A stretch of 64,000 bases of DNA from Aequorivita todarodis (GTDB lineage Bacteria > Bacteroidota > Bacteroidia > Flavobacteriales > Flavobacteriaceae): positions 124,001 through 188,000 of the forward strand of contig NZ_JAQQTG010000019.1 in the NCBI RefSeq assembly GCF_028561335.1. Reading direction: 5' to 3'. Positions within the stretch are counted from its first letter, which is position 1, and each line of letters begins with the position of its first letter. The notes under the pieces were generated by a model, which worked only from the letters and a program-made list of their open reading frames with translations, searched no databases and was not told the origin of the DNA. Shown here in pieces: positions 44,967 through 53,849 of the stretch. The position numbers were made by a program, and so were the translations under genes.

Positions 44967-45488
44967 TTATTTTGCAAGTTCAATAAGTTTCGCGAGGGTG
45001 CGGTAGTTTCGGGTGGTGGCTTCAACTTTCAGCTTTTTCTCAAAAAAATTGTTGTTGCATTTGGCAACGCCATATCCTTTGGAAGCAAAAAGATACACGC
45101 AATTTTCAGTAATATTGAATTCTTCGCCGGGATACGTCTCTTGGCTCACTTTTTCTGTCAAATTTTTTGCGGGCGGTTCATTGAGCAGGATAAAATAGGA
45201 AGCCTTTTTCTTTTCTTCGGAAAATGGACAGGCGGCAAGAATCCTTTCAATTTCAGAAGCTGTTTTTACCAATACGGGAACTTCAAAACCGAACGATTTC
45301 TGTATGCCCTTGCCAATTTTTTTGGCCAAATTGTTATTGGCACTCGCAGAAAAAACAACGTTTCCGCTCTGTATATAAGTAACAACATCAGCAAAGCCCA
45401 ACTCCTCAAAAAGAAGTTTTAGGTCCGCCATTTTCATCTGTTTGTTGCCCACGTTTATTCCGCGCAACAGGGCTATGTAGGTTTGCAT
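44967..45488 (-). CDS. DUF1697 family protein
   Basis: 173 residues: YIALLRGINVGNKQMKMADL, LFEELGFADVVTYIQSGNVVF and SFGFEVPVLVKTASEIERIL give the DUF1697 pattern. Cytoplasmic, function unknown. Its start lies one base after the stop of the toxin gene on the same strand, so it may be co-transcribed with the toxin-antitoxin pair upstream. Confidence 0.88.
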   Translation of the reverse strand: MQTYIALLRGINVGNKQMKMADLKLLFEELGFADVVTYIQSGNVVFSASANNNLAKKIGKGIQKSFGFEVPVLVKTASEIERILAACPFSEEKKKASYFILLNEPPAKNLTEKVSQETYPGEEFNITENCVYLFASKGYGVAKCNNNFFEKKLKVEATTRNYRTLAKLIELAK

Positions 45489-45489
45489 A

Positions 45490-45759
45490 TTAATAGGATT
45501 GGCTTTGTCTTATTATATTTATTACTGTTACTACATCATCTTTAATATTATAGTGAAGCGAATACGGAAATATTTTGAAATGGACAATGCGCAAATTCCG
45601 ATAACGAATTTGGAACAAATAAGGGTTTTGTTCTAAAAACTCAATCTGCTCGTCAAAATCAAAAAGAAATTCCATTTTCTTGTCCATGGCATCGTAAAAA
45701 CATTCGGCTTTTTTAAGCTCACGTTCGGCGTCAATCGACAGTATTACGGGAAATGCCAT
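45490..45759 (-). CDS. RelE/ParE-type toxin
   Basis: 89 residues: FPVILSIDAERELKKAECFY at the N-terminus and RYRNLRIVHFKIFPYSLHY, then VTVINIIRQSQSY, the layout of the ParE/RelE fold with its Arg-rich core strand. It would act on ribosomes or gyrase if active. It overlaps the upstream antitoxin gene by 29 bases, the standard type II arrangement with antitoxin first. Confidence 0.8.
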   Translation of the reverse strand: MAFPVILSIDAERELKKAECFYDAMDKKMEFLFDFDEQIEFLEQNPYLFQIRYRNLRIVHFKIFPYSLHYNIKDDVVTVINIIRQSQSY

Positions 45760-45994
45760 ATTTCTTTCTTATTTCTTCTATCGGAATCGTTTTCAAAGTG
45801 CCTTTTTCTTGGCGGTCCAAAATGTCATCCATCATGGTTTTATATTCCTCAGACGGTTCGGCCAATTGTCGAGCCAAATTTTCAATATAATTTTCAATAT
45901 AATTCTTCAGCGATCTATTATCAGCTTTTGCCTGTTTTTCCAAGATTTCCCAGACCTCATCTTTTAGTTCGATTATTTTTTTCTTTTTTCCCAT
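45731..45994 (-). CDS. Antitoxin of a RelE/ParE toxin-antitoxin pair
   Basis: 87 residues: a basic ribbon-helix-helix-like N-terminus (GKKKKIIELKDEVWEILEKQ, RSLKNYIENYIENLA) and an acidic, flexible C-terminus (SEEYKTMMDDILDRQEK) that would neutralise the toxin encoded with a 29-base overlap downstream. It should also bind its own promoter, which lies in the AT-rich stretch before the start. Confidence 0.75.
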   Translation of the reverse strand: MGKKKKIIELKDEVWEILEKQAKADNRSLKNYIENYIENLARQLAEPSEEYKTMMDDILDRQEKGTLKTIPIEEIRKKYGISRNTVD

Positions 45995-46033
45995 TGTATA
46001 TAGATTTTATATATCAAATATATAAAAATTATA

Positions 46034-47296
46034 TTAAAATACGCTATCTCTCCCCTCCTTTGGAGGGCAGGGGGAGGCCAGATTTTGCGAAACAATATAC
46101 CCGCCCGTCCAAGCATTCTGAAAGTTAAAACCTCCCGTAATAGCATCTATATTTAAAACCTCGCCGGCAAAATAAAGTCCGTCAACCTTTCTGCTTTCAA
46201 AGGTTTTGAAGTTCACTTCCGTTAAATCTACGCCACCGGCGGTTACAAATTCTTCCTTAAACGTACTTTTCCCCGTAACCTCAAAAATGCCCGCCGTGAG
46301 TTGGTTGGCCAAATTCTGAAGATTTTCCCGCGTGGCATCGGCCCAAGTAAGAGTTTCGGCAATTCCGGAGGCTTTTACCAGACTTTGCCAAAGCCGTTTC
46401 GGCAGTTCGAACTGCGCATATTTATAGATGGTTTGCTTTCCTTGGGAAGATTTCATTGCTTTTAAAGAATCCAAGATATCTTCCTCGGAAACATCGTTCA
46501 ACCAATTTACCTCTATTTTGAAGTGATATTTCAAAGGCTCCAACAATCGCGCCCCCCAAGCCGAAAGTTTTAAAATTGCGGGACCGCTCATTCCCCAGTG
46601 GGTAATTAATAGCGGAAGCCCCCTGACCCCCAAAGGGGGAAATTGCGGTTGCAATAATACTTTAACGCTTGCAATTACTGAAATCCCCGGTAAGTCAATG
46701 ATTCTGGAATCCTTAATATTAAAGGTGAAAAGTGACGGAACCGCGGGAATTATTTTGTGTCCCAAATCTTTTAGCAATTGCCAAATCTTGGGATTGCTGC
46801 CCGTGGCAACCACAACTTTTTTTGCTGAAAAAGTATCTGTAGTTGTAGTTATTTTGAAGCAATCTGTTTCTTTTTGAATTTCCTTTGCGGCTTGATTGAG
46901 AAGCACCTCAACGCCGAATCTTTTCGCTTCGGAAAGAAAACAATCGATTATCGTTTGTGAAGAATCCGAAACTGGAAACATCCGTCCGTCTTCTTCAATT
47001 TTTAGCTCCACTCCCCTTTTCTCAAACCAGGCAATGGTATCGCCAGTCATAAACGTGTGGAATGGGCCCAAAAGTTCCTTTTCGCCGCGCGGATAGTTCT
47101 GAGTCAATTCCTTCGGAAGAAATTCGGCGTGGGTTACGTTGCATCTTCCACCGCCGGAAACTTTCACTTTGGTCAGCACTTCCTTTCCGCGTTCAAGAAT
47201 GATTATTTTAAGTTTCGGATTATTCTCAGCAGCGTTGATTGCCGTGAAAAAGCCCGCAGCACCGCCGCCGATTATTATGACATCGGCCTGTATCAA
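46034..47296 (-). CDS. HI0933/YhiN family FAD-dependent oxidoreductase
   Basis: 420 residues from TTG 47296, which overlaps the decarboxylase stop by 4 bases (TTGA). FAD-binding is shown by DVIIIGGGAAGFFTAINAAE, then SGGGRCNVTH, and the end DAITGGFNFQNAWTGGYIVSQ is typical of the family. Function of the family is not settled. Two REP-like palindromes lie inside the gene: one in the middle, translated as FPPLGVRGLP, and one at the very C-terminus, translated as SPCPPKEGRDSVF. The frame is kept in both, so they are recent insertions tolerated by the protein or encode neutral loops. Confidence 0.85.
   Translation of the reverse strand: MIQADVIIIGGGAAGFFTAINAAENNPKLKIIILERGKEVLTKVKVSGGGRCNVTHAEFLPKELTQNYPRGEKELLGPFHTFMTGDTIAWFEKRGVELKIEEDGRMFPVSDSSQTIIDCFLSEAKRFGVEVLLNQAAKEIQKETDCFKITTTTDTFSAKKVVVATGSNPKIWQLLKDLGHKIIPAVPSLFTFNIKDSRIIDLPGISVIASVKVLLQPQFPPLGVRGLPLLITHWGMSGPAILKLSAWGARLLEPLKYHFKIEVNWLNDVSEEDILDSLKAMKSSQGKQTIYKYAQFELPKRLWQSLVKASGIAETLTWADATRENLQNLANQLTAGIFEVTGKSTFKEEFVTAGGVDLTEVNFKTFESRKVDGLYFAGEVLNIDAITGGFNFQNAWTGGYIVSQNLASPCPPKEGRDSVF
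46051..46080. repeat. REP-like palindrome at the 3' end of the HI0933-type gene
   Basis: CCTCCTTTGGAGG followed by a G-run; translated in frame as the last residues of the flavoprotein. Confidence 0.75.
46627..46639. repeat. REP-like palindrome inside the HI0933-type gene
   Basis: CCCCC-AAA-GGGGG read in frame; an approximately 30-base element starting CCCCCTGA. Confidence 0.75.
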
Positions 47297-48732
47297 GCCA
47301 AGACTTTTTCTTTCGCAAAACTTTCGCAGAGGGCGATGGTTTCTTTTACATCTTCCAAGGTAGTGCGCGGATTTATCAAACACATGCGTAAAACCACTTG
47401 TCCGTTAAGTACCGTTGTTACCAATAATGCTTGTTGGGAATCCACTACGTTTTTTGAAATTCTTTGGTTAAGTGCATCCAATTTTTTCTCGGAAAGTTTA
47501 TTCCCAATCGGGTTGTATCTAAAATTGATAACGGCCAGAGTAGCTGGTGAAATCACTTCCCAATTGGGACTTTTACGAAGAAATGCTTCCGTAGCCTCGG
47601 CAAGTTTTATGTTATATGTAATGGCTTTTCGAAATTCGCCCATTCCAAAGGTTTTTACGGACATGTAAAATTTCAATGCTCGGAAACGGCGCGTCAATTC
47701 AATGCCGTGATCGTAAAAATTTATTTCGGAAGTATTGCCTTCAATATCCCTTAAATATTCGGGTTTTTCGGTGAAAGTTCCTTTTAGCCATTTGTGGTTT
47801 TTAATCAACAGGCAGCCAATTTCATACGGCTGGAAAAACCATTTATGCGGGTCCACGGTAAGCGAATCGGCCTTTTCGATTCCCTTTAAAAGCTGTTTTC
47901 CGTTTTCGGCAAGAATTGCAAACCCGCCGTAAGCGCCGTCAATATGGAACCAAATGTCTTCTTTTTTACAAATCTTAGCTATGTCTGAAAGTGGATCAAC
48001 CGTTCCCGTATTTGTGGTTCCGGCTGTTGCAATCAAACAGAAAGGCTGCAGGCCTTCCAAACGGTCCTTTGCGATTGCGTTTTTCAATTTATTCAATGAA
48101 AACTTGAATTCGCTATCCGTTGGAATCACGCGAATCTGTTCCTTTCTAAAGCCCAAAACGCGGATTGCCTTTATGTTTGAAGAATGTGCTTGATCAGAAA
48201 GATAGATTACGGCCTTGCTAAAATCGTCGCCACACTTTACGGCACGCGCGGTAACCAAGGCAGTCAAATTGGCCATGGAGCCGCCGCTGGTAAAAATCCC
48301 GCCGCCCTTTTTCTGCGGAAAGCCGAACATTTTCAGCAGCCAGTTCATCGCCACGATCTCCATTTCGGCAGCTGCGGGCGAGGCCGCCCAACCCCCGGAA
48401 AATATATTGAACCCCGAAGCCAAACTATCGGCCATCGCACTGATGTAATTGCTCGGGCCTGGCACGAAGGAATACGATTTTGGATGCGAAACGATGTTGC
48501 TTTTGGTCATTACCTCTTCCAAAACAAAATTTAAGACTTCTCTTGGATCGCTGGCTTTTTCGGGGGCGTCCTCAAGAAATAATTTCTCCATTTCTTCACG
48601 GGATCCCGAAACCACTGGCAGCTTTTCGTTCTGCGTTGCAAAGTGTTCCACAATGGCGTCAACCACTTGGTAGCCATAGGTTTTCATTTCCTCTTTGCCC
48701 AATTCCAGCGTAGCTTTATTCTGAATTTTCAC
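47293..48732 (-). CDS. Group II PLP-dependent decarboxylase (aromatic amino acid / diaminobutyrate type)
   Basis: 479 residues. The PLP lysine lies in SLTVDPHKWFFQPYE; IWFHIDGAYGG and FTSGGSMANLTALVTAR are the cofactor-binding and active-site signatures. It decarboxylates an L-amino acid; tyrosine, DOPA, tryptophan or 2,4-diaminobutyrate are possible substrates. The gene starts near a T-rich palindrome region and its stop overlaps the HI0933-type gene start, so the two form one transcription unit. Confidence 0.88.
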   Translation of the reverse strand: MKIQNKATLELGKEEMKTYGYQVVDAIVEHFATQNEKLPVVSGSREEMEKLFLEDAPEKASDPREVLNFVLEEVMTKSNIVSHPKSYSFVPGPSNYISAMADSLASGFNIFSGGWAASPAAAEMEIVAMNWLLKMFGFPQKKGGGIFTSGGSMANLTALVTARAVKCGDDFSKAVIYLSDQAHSSNIKAIRVLGFRKEQIRVIPTDSEFKFSLNKLKNAIAKDRLEGLQPFCLIATAGTTNTGTVDPLSDIAKICKKEDIWFHIDGAYGGFAILAENGKQLLKGIEKADSLTVDPHKWFFQPYEIGCLLIKNHKWLKGTFTEKPEYLRDIEGNTSEINFYDHGIELTRRFRALKFYMSVKTFGMGEFRKAITYNIKLAEATEAFLRKSPNWEVISPATLAVINFRYNPIGNKLSEKKLDALNQRISKNVVDSQQALLVTTVLNGQVVLRMCLINPRTTLEDVKETIALCESFAKEKVLA

Positions 48733-48844
48733 GTATTTGTTTTTTGAATTTTTTTGAAAGCCTACCGAAAAGGGGCAGGCGGGTGCAAAATTACGGTTTT
48801 AGGAAGGGATTTACAGATTTACGATAAAAAAATCCTGAAAAAAA

Positions 48845-48871
48845 CCCCAAAGGTTTTCGAAACCTTTGGGG
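48845..48871. terminator. Perfect palindrome, probable terminator
   Basis: A 12-bp stem CCCCAAAGGTTT / AAACCTTTGGGG with loop TCG, just downstream of the T9SS protein gene (minus strand). Confidence 0.65.
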
Positions 48872-48894
48872 TCTGTTACTATTTGATAGATAGA

Positions 48895-50361
48895 TTACTC
48901 CACCACCATTTTCTTCGTAACGTTTTGTATGTCATTGCTGAAATTCACAAAATATAAACCTGAAGGAAGATGAATTGGCAACACATTTTGCCCTTCGGAA
49001 ATGGTTTCGGAAACAATCAAATTGCCCTGTACACCATAAATTTCAATTGTTGAAAAAGAAAAGATATTGTTGAAATTGATTTCGTTTTTCACCGGATTTG
49101 GATAAAAGCTGAAGTTTTCAACCGCATTATCGGCAACTCCCAAAATACCGCAGAGGAATGGTTCGAAAATTACTTCGCCTAAAGTTGGGTCATCTACCTT
49201 ATGATATATTACATCCTCTACTTGTTGCTCCGTACTTTGTTGGTTCTCGATCCAGCAGTTATTTTTAGCAAAAATTGTATTTGGTGTATTATTATAGAGC
49301 GCAAAAGTTTGTCCATTGTTTCCGTTTTCAGAAAATATATTTTCTCCATTTCCAGAACCACCCATCCCCAAATTGATGGTTGCTGAACCTTGAAGCGTAA
49401 TTCCCCATAAGTTTCTACGTATGTGGTTGCCCGAAGCTAGAACCGGCGTCCCTATTTGTGAGGAATTTACATTTATGCCGCTTCCGCCCGTAAGTGGGTC
49501 GCCTTCAATATTGTTATCTTCAATACTATTATCTGAAATTACGGCACTATTTATTGTGCCTAAAATGGTGATTCCATAACGATTGTTCCTTATGATGTTG
49601 CCCTCAATTAATACATTTACCGTAGCTCCCACGAAATTGGCTATTGCAATCCCCCCAACTTTTGTGTTTTGAGCATCCCCAATAATTGTGTTCTGAACAA
49701 TCTGCAATGCTTCAAATTGATAGGTTGGCCCCATATTTATTTGCGGACGATTGCTATTGGCTGTATTATTGCCTTCAATAATATTGCTGAAAATATATCC
49801 AGACACAGCTGTGTTTGCCGCAGACCCTATTGCTGGATTTTCATTGAAAGAAATGGTATTGTTTGAAATTTGAGGCATTCCACGGGAAAGCTGGATCACG
49901 GCACTGGTGGTTGCGCCCGATACGTTATTTGTCAGCGTACAACCATCTATCGAAAACGTTTCGGTCAAAACGCGAAGTCCGCCGCCGTATTTAATGGTCG
50001 CGTTATTGATATTTATTTCTGAAAACTCTTCAAAACGGAAACCTTCGTAAGGGGCGTTTTCATCCAAAGCAGTAATGGTTACCGCGTTTGCATTTACGGT
50101 AAATGCTCCAAAAACGGTTATGAGTTTTGCATCATCAATTAGGAGTGTCAAGTCTGAATCTATGATTACTGCATCATTTTCCGCAATTGTAAGATTTCCC
50201 CAAAGGGTATAATCGCTGCCGGAAATTGTGATGGTCGTAGGGCTTGCCGCTGCAATGTCGTCCAATGTCCAGGTTACGCCAGTATTTGGCGTTGTATAAT
50301 CCTGCGCAAAGGCGATAAAAGTTAGAAAAAGTAAAAAAGTACTGAGGATAATTTTTTTCAT
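48895..50361 (-). CDS. Secreted right-handed beta-helix protein with type IX secretion sorting domain
   Basis: 488 residues from ATG 50361, chosen because it opens a clean signal peptide (1-19, FLLFLTFIAFAQ); the frame is open upstream. The body contains repeated NNT/NVIRNN/NSIEDN-type turns (GNIIRNNRYGITILGT, ISDNSIEDNNIEG), a parallel beta-helix pattern. The C-terminal 75 residues are a T9SS type A domain (ENFSFYPNPVKNEINF, LPIHLPSGLYFVNFS). Secreted or surface-bound; polysaccharide or matrix binding is a guess. Confidence 0.85.
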   Translation of the reverse strand: MKKIILSTFLLFLTFIAFAQDYTTPNTGVTWTLDDIAAASPTTITISGSDYTLWGNLTIAENDAVIIDSDLTLLIDDAKLITVFGAFTVNANAVTITALDENAPYEGFRFEEFSEININNATIKYGGGLRVLTETFSIDGCTLTNNVSGATTSAVIQLSRGMPQISNNTISFNENPAIGSAANTAVSGYIFSNIIEGNNTANSNRPQINMGPTYQFEALQIVQNTIIGDAQNTKVGGIAIANFVGATVNVLIEGNIIRNNRYGITILGTINSAVISDNSIEDNNIEGDPLTGGSGINVNSSQIGTPVLASGNHIRRNLWGITLQGSATINLGMGGSGNGENIFSENGNNGQTFALYNNTPNTIFAKNNCWIENQQSTEQQVEDVIYHKVDDPTLGEVIFEPFLCGILGVADNAVENFSFYPNPVKNEINFNNIFSFSTIEIYGVQGNLIVSETISEGQNVLPIHLPSGLYFVNFSNDIQNVTKKMVVE

Positions 50362-50459
50362 GATTTTGTTTTTTTTTGAAAGCGTAAAAGTAGGGATATG
50401 TGTTTTAGCAAAAAAGATAATTGTACGGTTTAGCACTTTGAAAAAACTATCTTTGAAAA

Positions 50460-51494
50460 ATGGCGCTATACATCCTGATAATCTTCTTTATCATCAGCCC
50501 TTTCTTTCCGGCCATGGGAAACCCGCATTGGTTTTTCCGCACGGCTGATTTTGTGAGGCTTCAATCGTTATTTATCCAACTTATTTTATTGTGTTTGTTT
50601 CTGTATTTCGAAGAAAATTTTACTGTTTTTAGTTGGATATTGCTTGCAGCTTTGGGCGCCACCATGCTTTATCAGCTTTATAAAGTATTTCCATACAGTT
50701 CTTTTTTTCCCAGAAGGAGATCGCAGGCCGAGAGCGATGGCCATGTCTCTATTCTGGCGGGAAATGTGCTGCAGACCAATTCCTGCTACCCAGATTTTTT
50801 GAATGAAATAAAACGTTTTGACCCCGATTTGGTTTTAACGATGGAAAGCAACAAAGACTGGGAAAACTGTCTTTCGGAAATTGAAAAGGAGTATCCGTTC
50901 ACCGTAAAAGTGCCTTTGGAAAATTTTTACGGAATGCATCTTTACTCCAAAAAGGAAGTGAAAAACGCGGAAGTGAAATACCAGATTGAAGATGATAAGC
51001 CTTCAATCTTTTTCGATTTTCCTCTTGCAGGAAATCCTCCTATCTTTTTCTGTTGCCTGCATCCCGCGCCGCCCAGCCCAACCGAAAACGAAACTTCAAA
51101 AGAGCGCGATGCCGAACTGATGCTTACCGGAAAAAGAATTCGTGATTTGGACAAGCCTACCGTAGTTTGCGGCGATATGAACGATGTGGTCTGGAGCCGC
51201 ACCACCCGACTTTTCAAAAAAATGACGGGAATGATCGATCCGCGCGTGGGCCGGGGTTTCTTTTCTACCTATCACGCAGATTATTTCTTTTTGCGTTTTC
51301 CGTTGGACCATCTTTTCCACACCCGCGATCTGTACGTAGGGAAAATGGTGCGTTCCAGAAATTTTGGTAGTGACCATTTCGCCATGTATTATGAAATTCA
51401 CCACAAAAAAAAAGTCCAAACCCCAAAAAACCCGAAGCTGAATGGGGATGAAAAAGGGGAGATTGAGGAGTTGATTGAGGAAGGAAAAGACTAG
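50460..51494 (+). CDS. Membrane-anchored endonuclease/exonuclease/phosphatase family protein
   Basis: 344 residues. Two or three N-terminal membrane helices (about 3-20, 35-60, 63-80) precede an EEP phosphohydrolase domain: LTMESNKDW (catalytic Glu), FCCLHPAPP, VCGDMNDV (Asp-Asn), FPLDHLFH and FGSDHFAMY (catalytic His pair). Such proteins cleave phosphodiesters of nucleic acids, lipids or inositides. The active domain probably faces the periplasm. No close operon partner. Confidence 0.85.
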   Translation: MALYILIIFFIISPFFPAMGNPHWFFRTADFVRLQSLFIQLILLCLFLYFEENFTVFSWILLAALGATMLYQLYKVFPYSSFFPRRRSQAESDGHVSILAGNVLQTNSCYPDFLNEIKRFDPDLVLTMESNKDWENCLSEIEKEYPFTVKVPLENFYGMHLYSKKEVKNAEVKYQIEDDKPSIFFDFPLAGNPPIFFCCLHPAPPSPTENETSKERDAELMLTGKRIRDLDKPTVVCGDMNDVVWSRTTRLFKKMTGMIDPRVGRGFFSTYHADYFFLRFPLDHLFHTRDLYVGKMVRSRNFGSDHFAMYYEIHHKKKVQTPKNPKLNGDEKGEIEELIEEGKD

Positions 51495-51632
51495 ATTGCA
51501 AAAAATCATTGAAATATGATGATGCACGCAGCTTATAAGCAACAAGAAAGCTATGGTTTTCGGTTCTGAAGCGCTTGTGAATGTGATGTTAAAAGCTTTA
51601 TTGTTGCTCCAATTTCTTAAATAGCGTGCATC

Positions 51633-52646
51633 TTACAGTTCCCAACCAAAAGAGGTCTGAAAGATATAATCGTATTCATTGGAGGCCTGGGTGGATCTAT
51701 TATCATAGTTCACGGTAAAACCAAGTTTGATAAAAAAGTCCAAAGGCAAATCATATTGTAAATCCATCAACCCATCCATACGCAGTCTTCCGGATTCGGT
51801 GATTCCAGGATAAGCCACTACGCGGGTAAGCAAACTCAAATCCCCAATATCAAAAAGGTTTAGTTCGGAACCTATAAAACCCTCTAAACTATTTTGGGAA
51901 GTTACAGCTCCCTCGGTAAAGCTCTCATTGTTATAGGACGTGCCCACTTGAACGCCCCAATACATATCGTTTGTACGTTTAATATACTTTCCTATTCCAA
52001 CTCGGGTAACAGTACGTAGTTTTATATTTTGTTCGGTATTGGCAAGCCAGTTAATCTCGACCAGCGGATACCAGTCTTTTTTCAAAAAATAACGATACGA
52101 TAACGCAGCATCCAATCGCTGCACATCTTCAACATCATCCCTGGTTGCCGAAATACCGTTAAAATTCCCTTGGATTGTCCACTTTCGTGCTTTATATCCC
52201 AAAGTGCTTCGCAGGTTGATTTGGCCAAGATTATTAGATTTGGTAAAATTATATCCCAAGGCAAGTGAGGCAGAAAGCCTGCTTATAAAAGTGGCTTTTA
52301 AGGTCCGTAGGTAAACAATGTTCTCTGAAGGAATAGTTGTAATTATAGAATCAGCACTGTAAATAACGATTTCATTATCATTCTCACTGCCCAGTGCACC
52401 ATTATAAATCTCGCCGTCTGTAGATGAAATGATATATTCCTTTTCAGAAAATATACGTTTTACCTGGGACCAGTCTATCGCAAAATCACTGTCGCTGTAA
52501 CTTGTCTTCATTTTGAGAACTCCCCTGTACATATCTTTTATAGTACCGACAATAAGGTGATTATTGCTCACGACGATGGTATCGTTTTGAGCTGATAATT
52601 GAAATGTAGCGCTTAGGAATAAAAATAGAAGAATTAGCTGTTTCAA
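51633..52646 (-). CDS. DUF481 outer membrane protein
   Basis: 337 residues with a signal peptide (1-19, ATFQLSAQ), an N-terminal beta-rich domain (residues 20-115) and a C-terminal barrel with alternating hydrophobic strands and a terminal aromatic residue region (FQTSFGWEL). DUF481 proteins are outer-membrane proteins of unknown role. An operator copy (GTTCG-N8-CGAAC) lies 25 bases upstream of the start codon (52671-52688) and the regulator gene at 52772 is divergent, so this gene is likely under that regulator's control. Confidence 0.82.
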   Translation of the reverse strand: MKQLILLFLFLSATFQLSAQNDTIVVSNNHLIVGTIKDMYRGVLKMKTSYSDSDFAIDWSQVKRIFSEKEYIISSTDGEIYNGALGSENDNEIVIYSADSIITTIPSENIVYLRTLKATFISRLSASLALGYNFTKSNNLGQINLRSTLGYKARKWTIQGNFNGISATRDDVEDVQRLDAALSYRYFLKKDWYPLVEINWLANTEQNIKLRTVTRVGIGKYIKRTNDMYWGVQVGTSYNNESFTEGAVTSQNSLEGFIGSELNLFDIGDLSLLTRVVAYPGITESGRLRMDGLMDLQYDLPLDFFIKLGFTVNYDNRSTQASNEYDYIFQTSFGWEL

Positions 52647-52670
52647 GTTTAAAATGCTTAGGAATTATTG

Positions 52671-52688
52671 GTTCGCGAAAATACGAAC
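52671..52688. promoter_or_regulatory. GTTCG-N8-CGAAC operator, copy 1
   Basis: Inverted half-sites upstream of the DUF481 gene; first of four matching sites in this window. Confidence 0.75.
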
Positions 52689-52719
52689 TATAATATTAAC
52701 ATAGATTTATTCACTTTTG

Positions 52720-52737
52720 GTTCGTCAACACACGAAC
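52720..52737 (+). promoter_or_regulatory. GTTCG-N8-CGAAC operator, copy 2, within a Bacteroidetes promoter
   Basis: The site follows TTTG (52716-52719) and is followed after 6 bases by TAAATTAG (52744-52751), giving 24 bases between boxes. It lies upstream of the first GbsR-type regulator, so autoregulation is likely. Confidence 0.75.
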
Positions 52738-52771
52738 TAAATGTAAATTAGCATTTAAAAACAAATTTATT

Positions 52772-53260
52772 ATGTCCCAACAACAAGAACAAGCGCAACT
52801 CATAGAGCAAATTGGTTTTAGTCTTGAGGAGCGGCTAAAGCTCTCCCCGTTGGCCGCAAGAATCTATACACTTTTAATTCTATCGACTTACGAGGGGCTT
52901 ACTTTTGACGAAATTAGGGAAACAATAAAGGCCAGTAAGAGCGCCACTTCCGTAAATATCAATGTGCTTATGCAACTCGATTACGTCGCTTCATATACCA
53001 AGCCCGGAGACCGTAAGCGATATTTTAAACTTGCCAAAGATTCCCAAATAATTTCACTGGAGGCCGAACTTCAAAAGATAAATGTGGAAATGCAAATGGT
53101 AGAAAAAATAAACGCCTACAATAAGAAATACCACCCCGACAAATTTATGGAGGAAAAAACCTTAGGCAATATCTTTCAGGAATATCTACTGAACAAGCAA
53201 AAGCTCCTTGAAACGGTTATTGATAATATGAAGCATTTTCGCGAAAGCGAGAAGCAATAA
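52772..53260 (+). CDS. GbsR/MarR-type transcriptional regulator
   Basis: 162 residues. The winged helix-turn-helix begins LSPLAARIYTLLILSTYEGL and contains TFDEIRETIKASKSATSVNI and KPGDRKRYFKL, matching the GbsR-like branch of MarR. The C-terminal half is helical (dimerisation). Its own promoter carries an operator, and the divergent DUF481 gene and two downstream operons carry matching sites, so it is a likely local repressor. Ligand unknown. A paralogue lies at 61319. Confidence 0.85.
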   Translation: MSQQQEQAQLIEQIGFSLEERLKLSPLAARIYTLLILSTYEGLTFDEIRETIKASKSATSVNINVLMQLDYVASYTKPGDRKRYFKLAKDSQIISLEAELQKINVEMQMVEKINAYNKKYHPDKFMEEKTLGNIFQEYLLNKQKLLETVIDNMKHFRESEKQ

Positions 53261-53320
53261 GTCGCCGCACCGCCTGTAATTCCTGAAAATCAAACTTTAA
53301 CAATACTTTGACATAATTTG

Positions 53321-53338
53321 GTTCGTTTAGTTACGAAC
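53321..53338 (+). promoter_or_regulatory. GTTCG-N8-CGAAC operator, copy 3, within a promoter
   Basis: Lies between TTTG (53317-53320) and TACTTTTG (53345-53352), again with 24 bases between boxes, driving the 4-TM/amidohydrolase/SDR operon. Confidence 0.8.
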
Positions 53339-53395
53339 TAATTGTACTTTTGTACTTTAATTCAGAAAAACTTTCCAACTAAACCAATAATTAAA

Positions 53396-53845
53396 ATGAG
53401 AACTACACTTATAAAAGGTGCCATAACCACAGGTATTATCAATGCTATCATTAATGGCGGAATTCAGTATTTTTTCCTAAAGGATATGGACTCCATTCCC
53501 ATTTCGGTCGATTCAATAACCAATAGTGAGGTTACCGTTTTGGGTACGGCAGTTATGCTGGCCATTACTTTGGCAATGATTCTTACCTTGGTTGCCTACT
53601 TCGGGATCAAAGAGAAAAAAGCACCGTTTTTCCCAACCACTCTTTGGCTTACAATAAAGCACGGATTTTTCACTTTTGGGGTTTTAACCTCATTGGCGGT
53701 TTTATGGCAAAAATATATGGGAACAGTTGAAGTATCGCTGGTTTCTGCATTGGTTATCATAGGAATTATCGCCGGGATTGTCTCTGGAATTGTGAATTAT
53801 CTTACCTTAAAGGAAAGCATTATAATTGAAGAACTTGAAAATTAA
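53396..53845 (+). CDS. Four-helix membrane protein
   Basis: 149 residues from ATG 53396; a weaker upstream start (53342) lies inside the promoter. Four hydrophobic segments (about 8-25, 46-65, 82-102, 112-135). No family name is certain. It leads an operon with the amidohydrolase (5 bases after its stop) and SDR genes and has an operator in its promoter. Confidence 0.75.
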   Translation: MRTTLIKGAITTGIINAIINGGIQYFFLKDMDSIPISVDSITNSEVTVLGTAVMLAITLAMILTLVAYFGIKEKKAPFFPTTLWLTIKHGFFTFGVLTSLAVLWQKYMGTVEVSLVSALVIIGIIAGIVSGIVNYLTLKESIIIEELEN

Positions 53846-53849
53846 TCAA

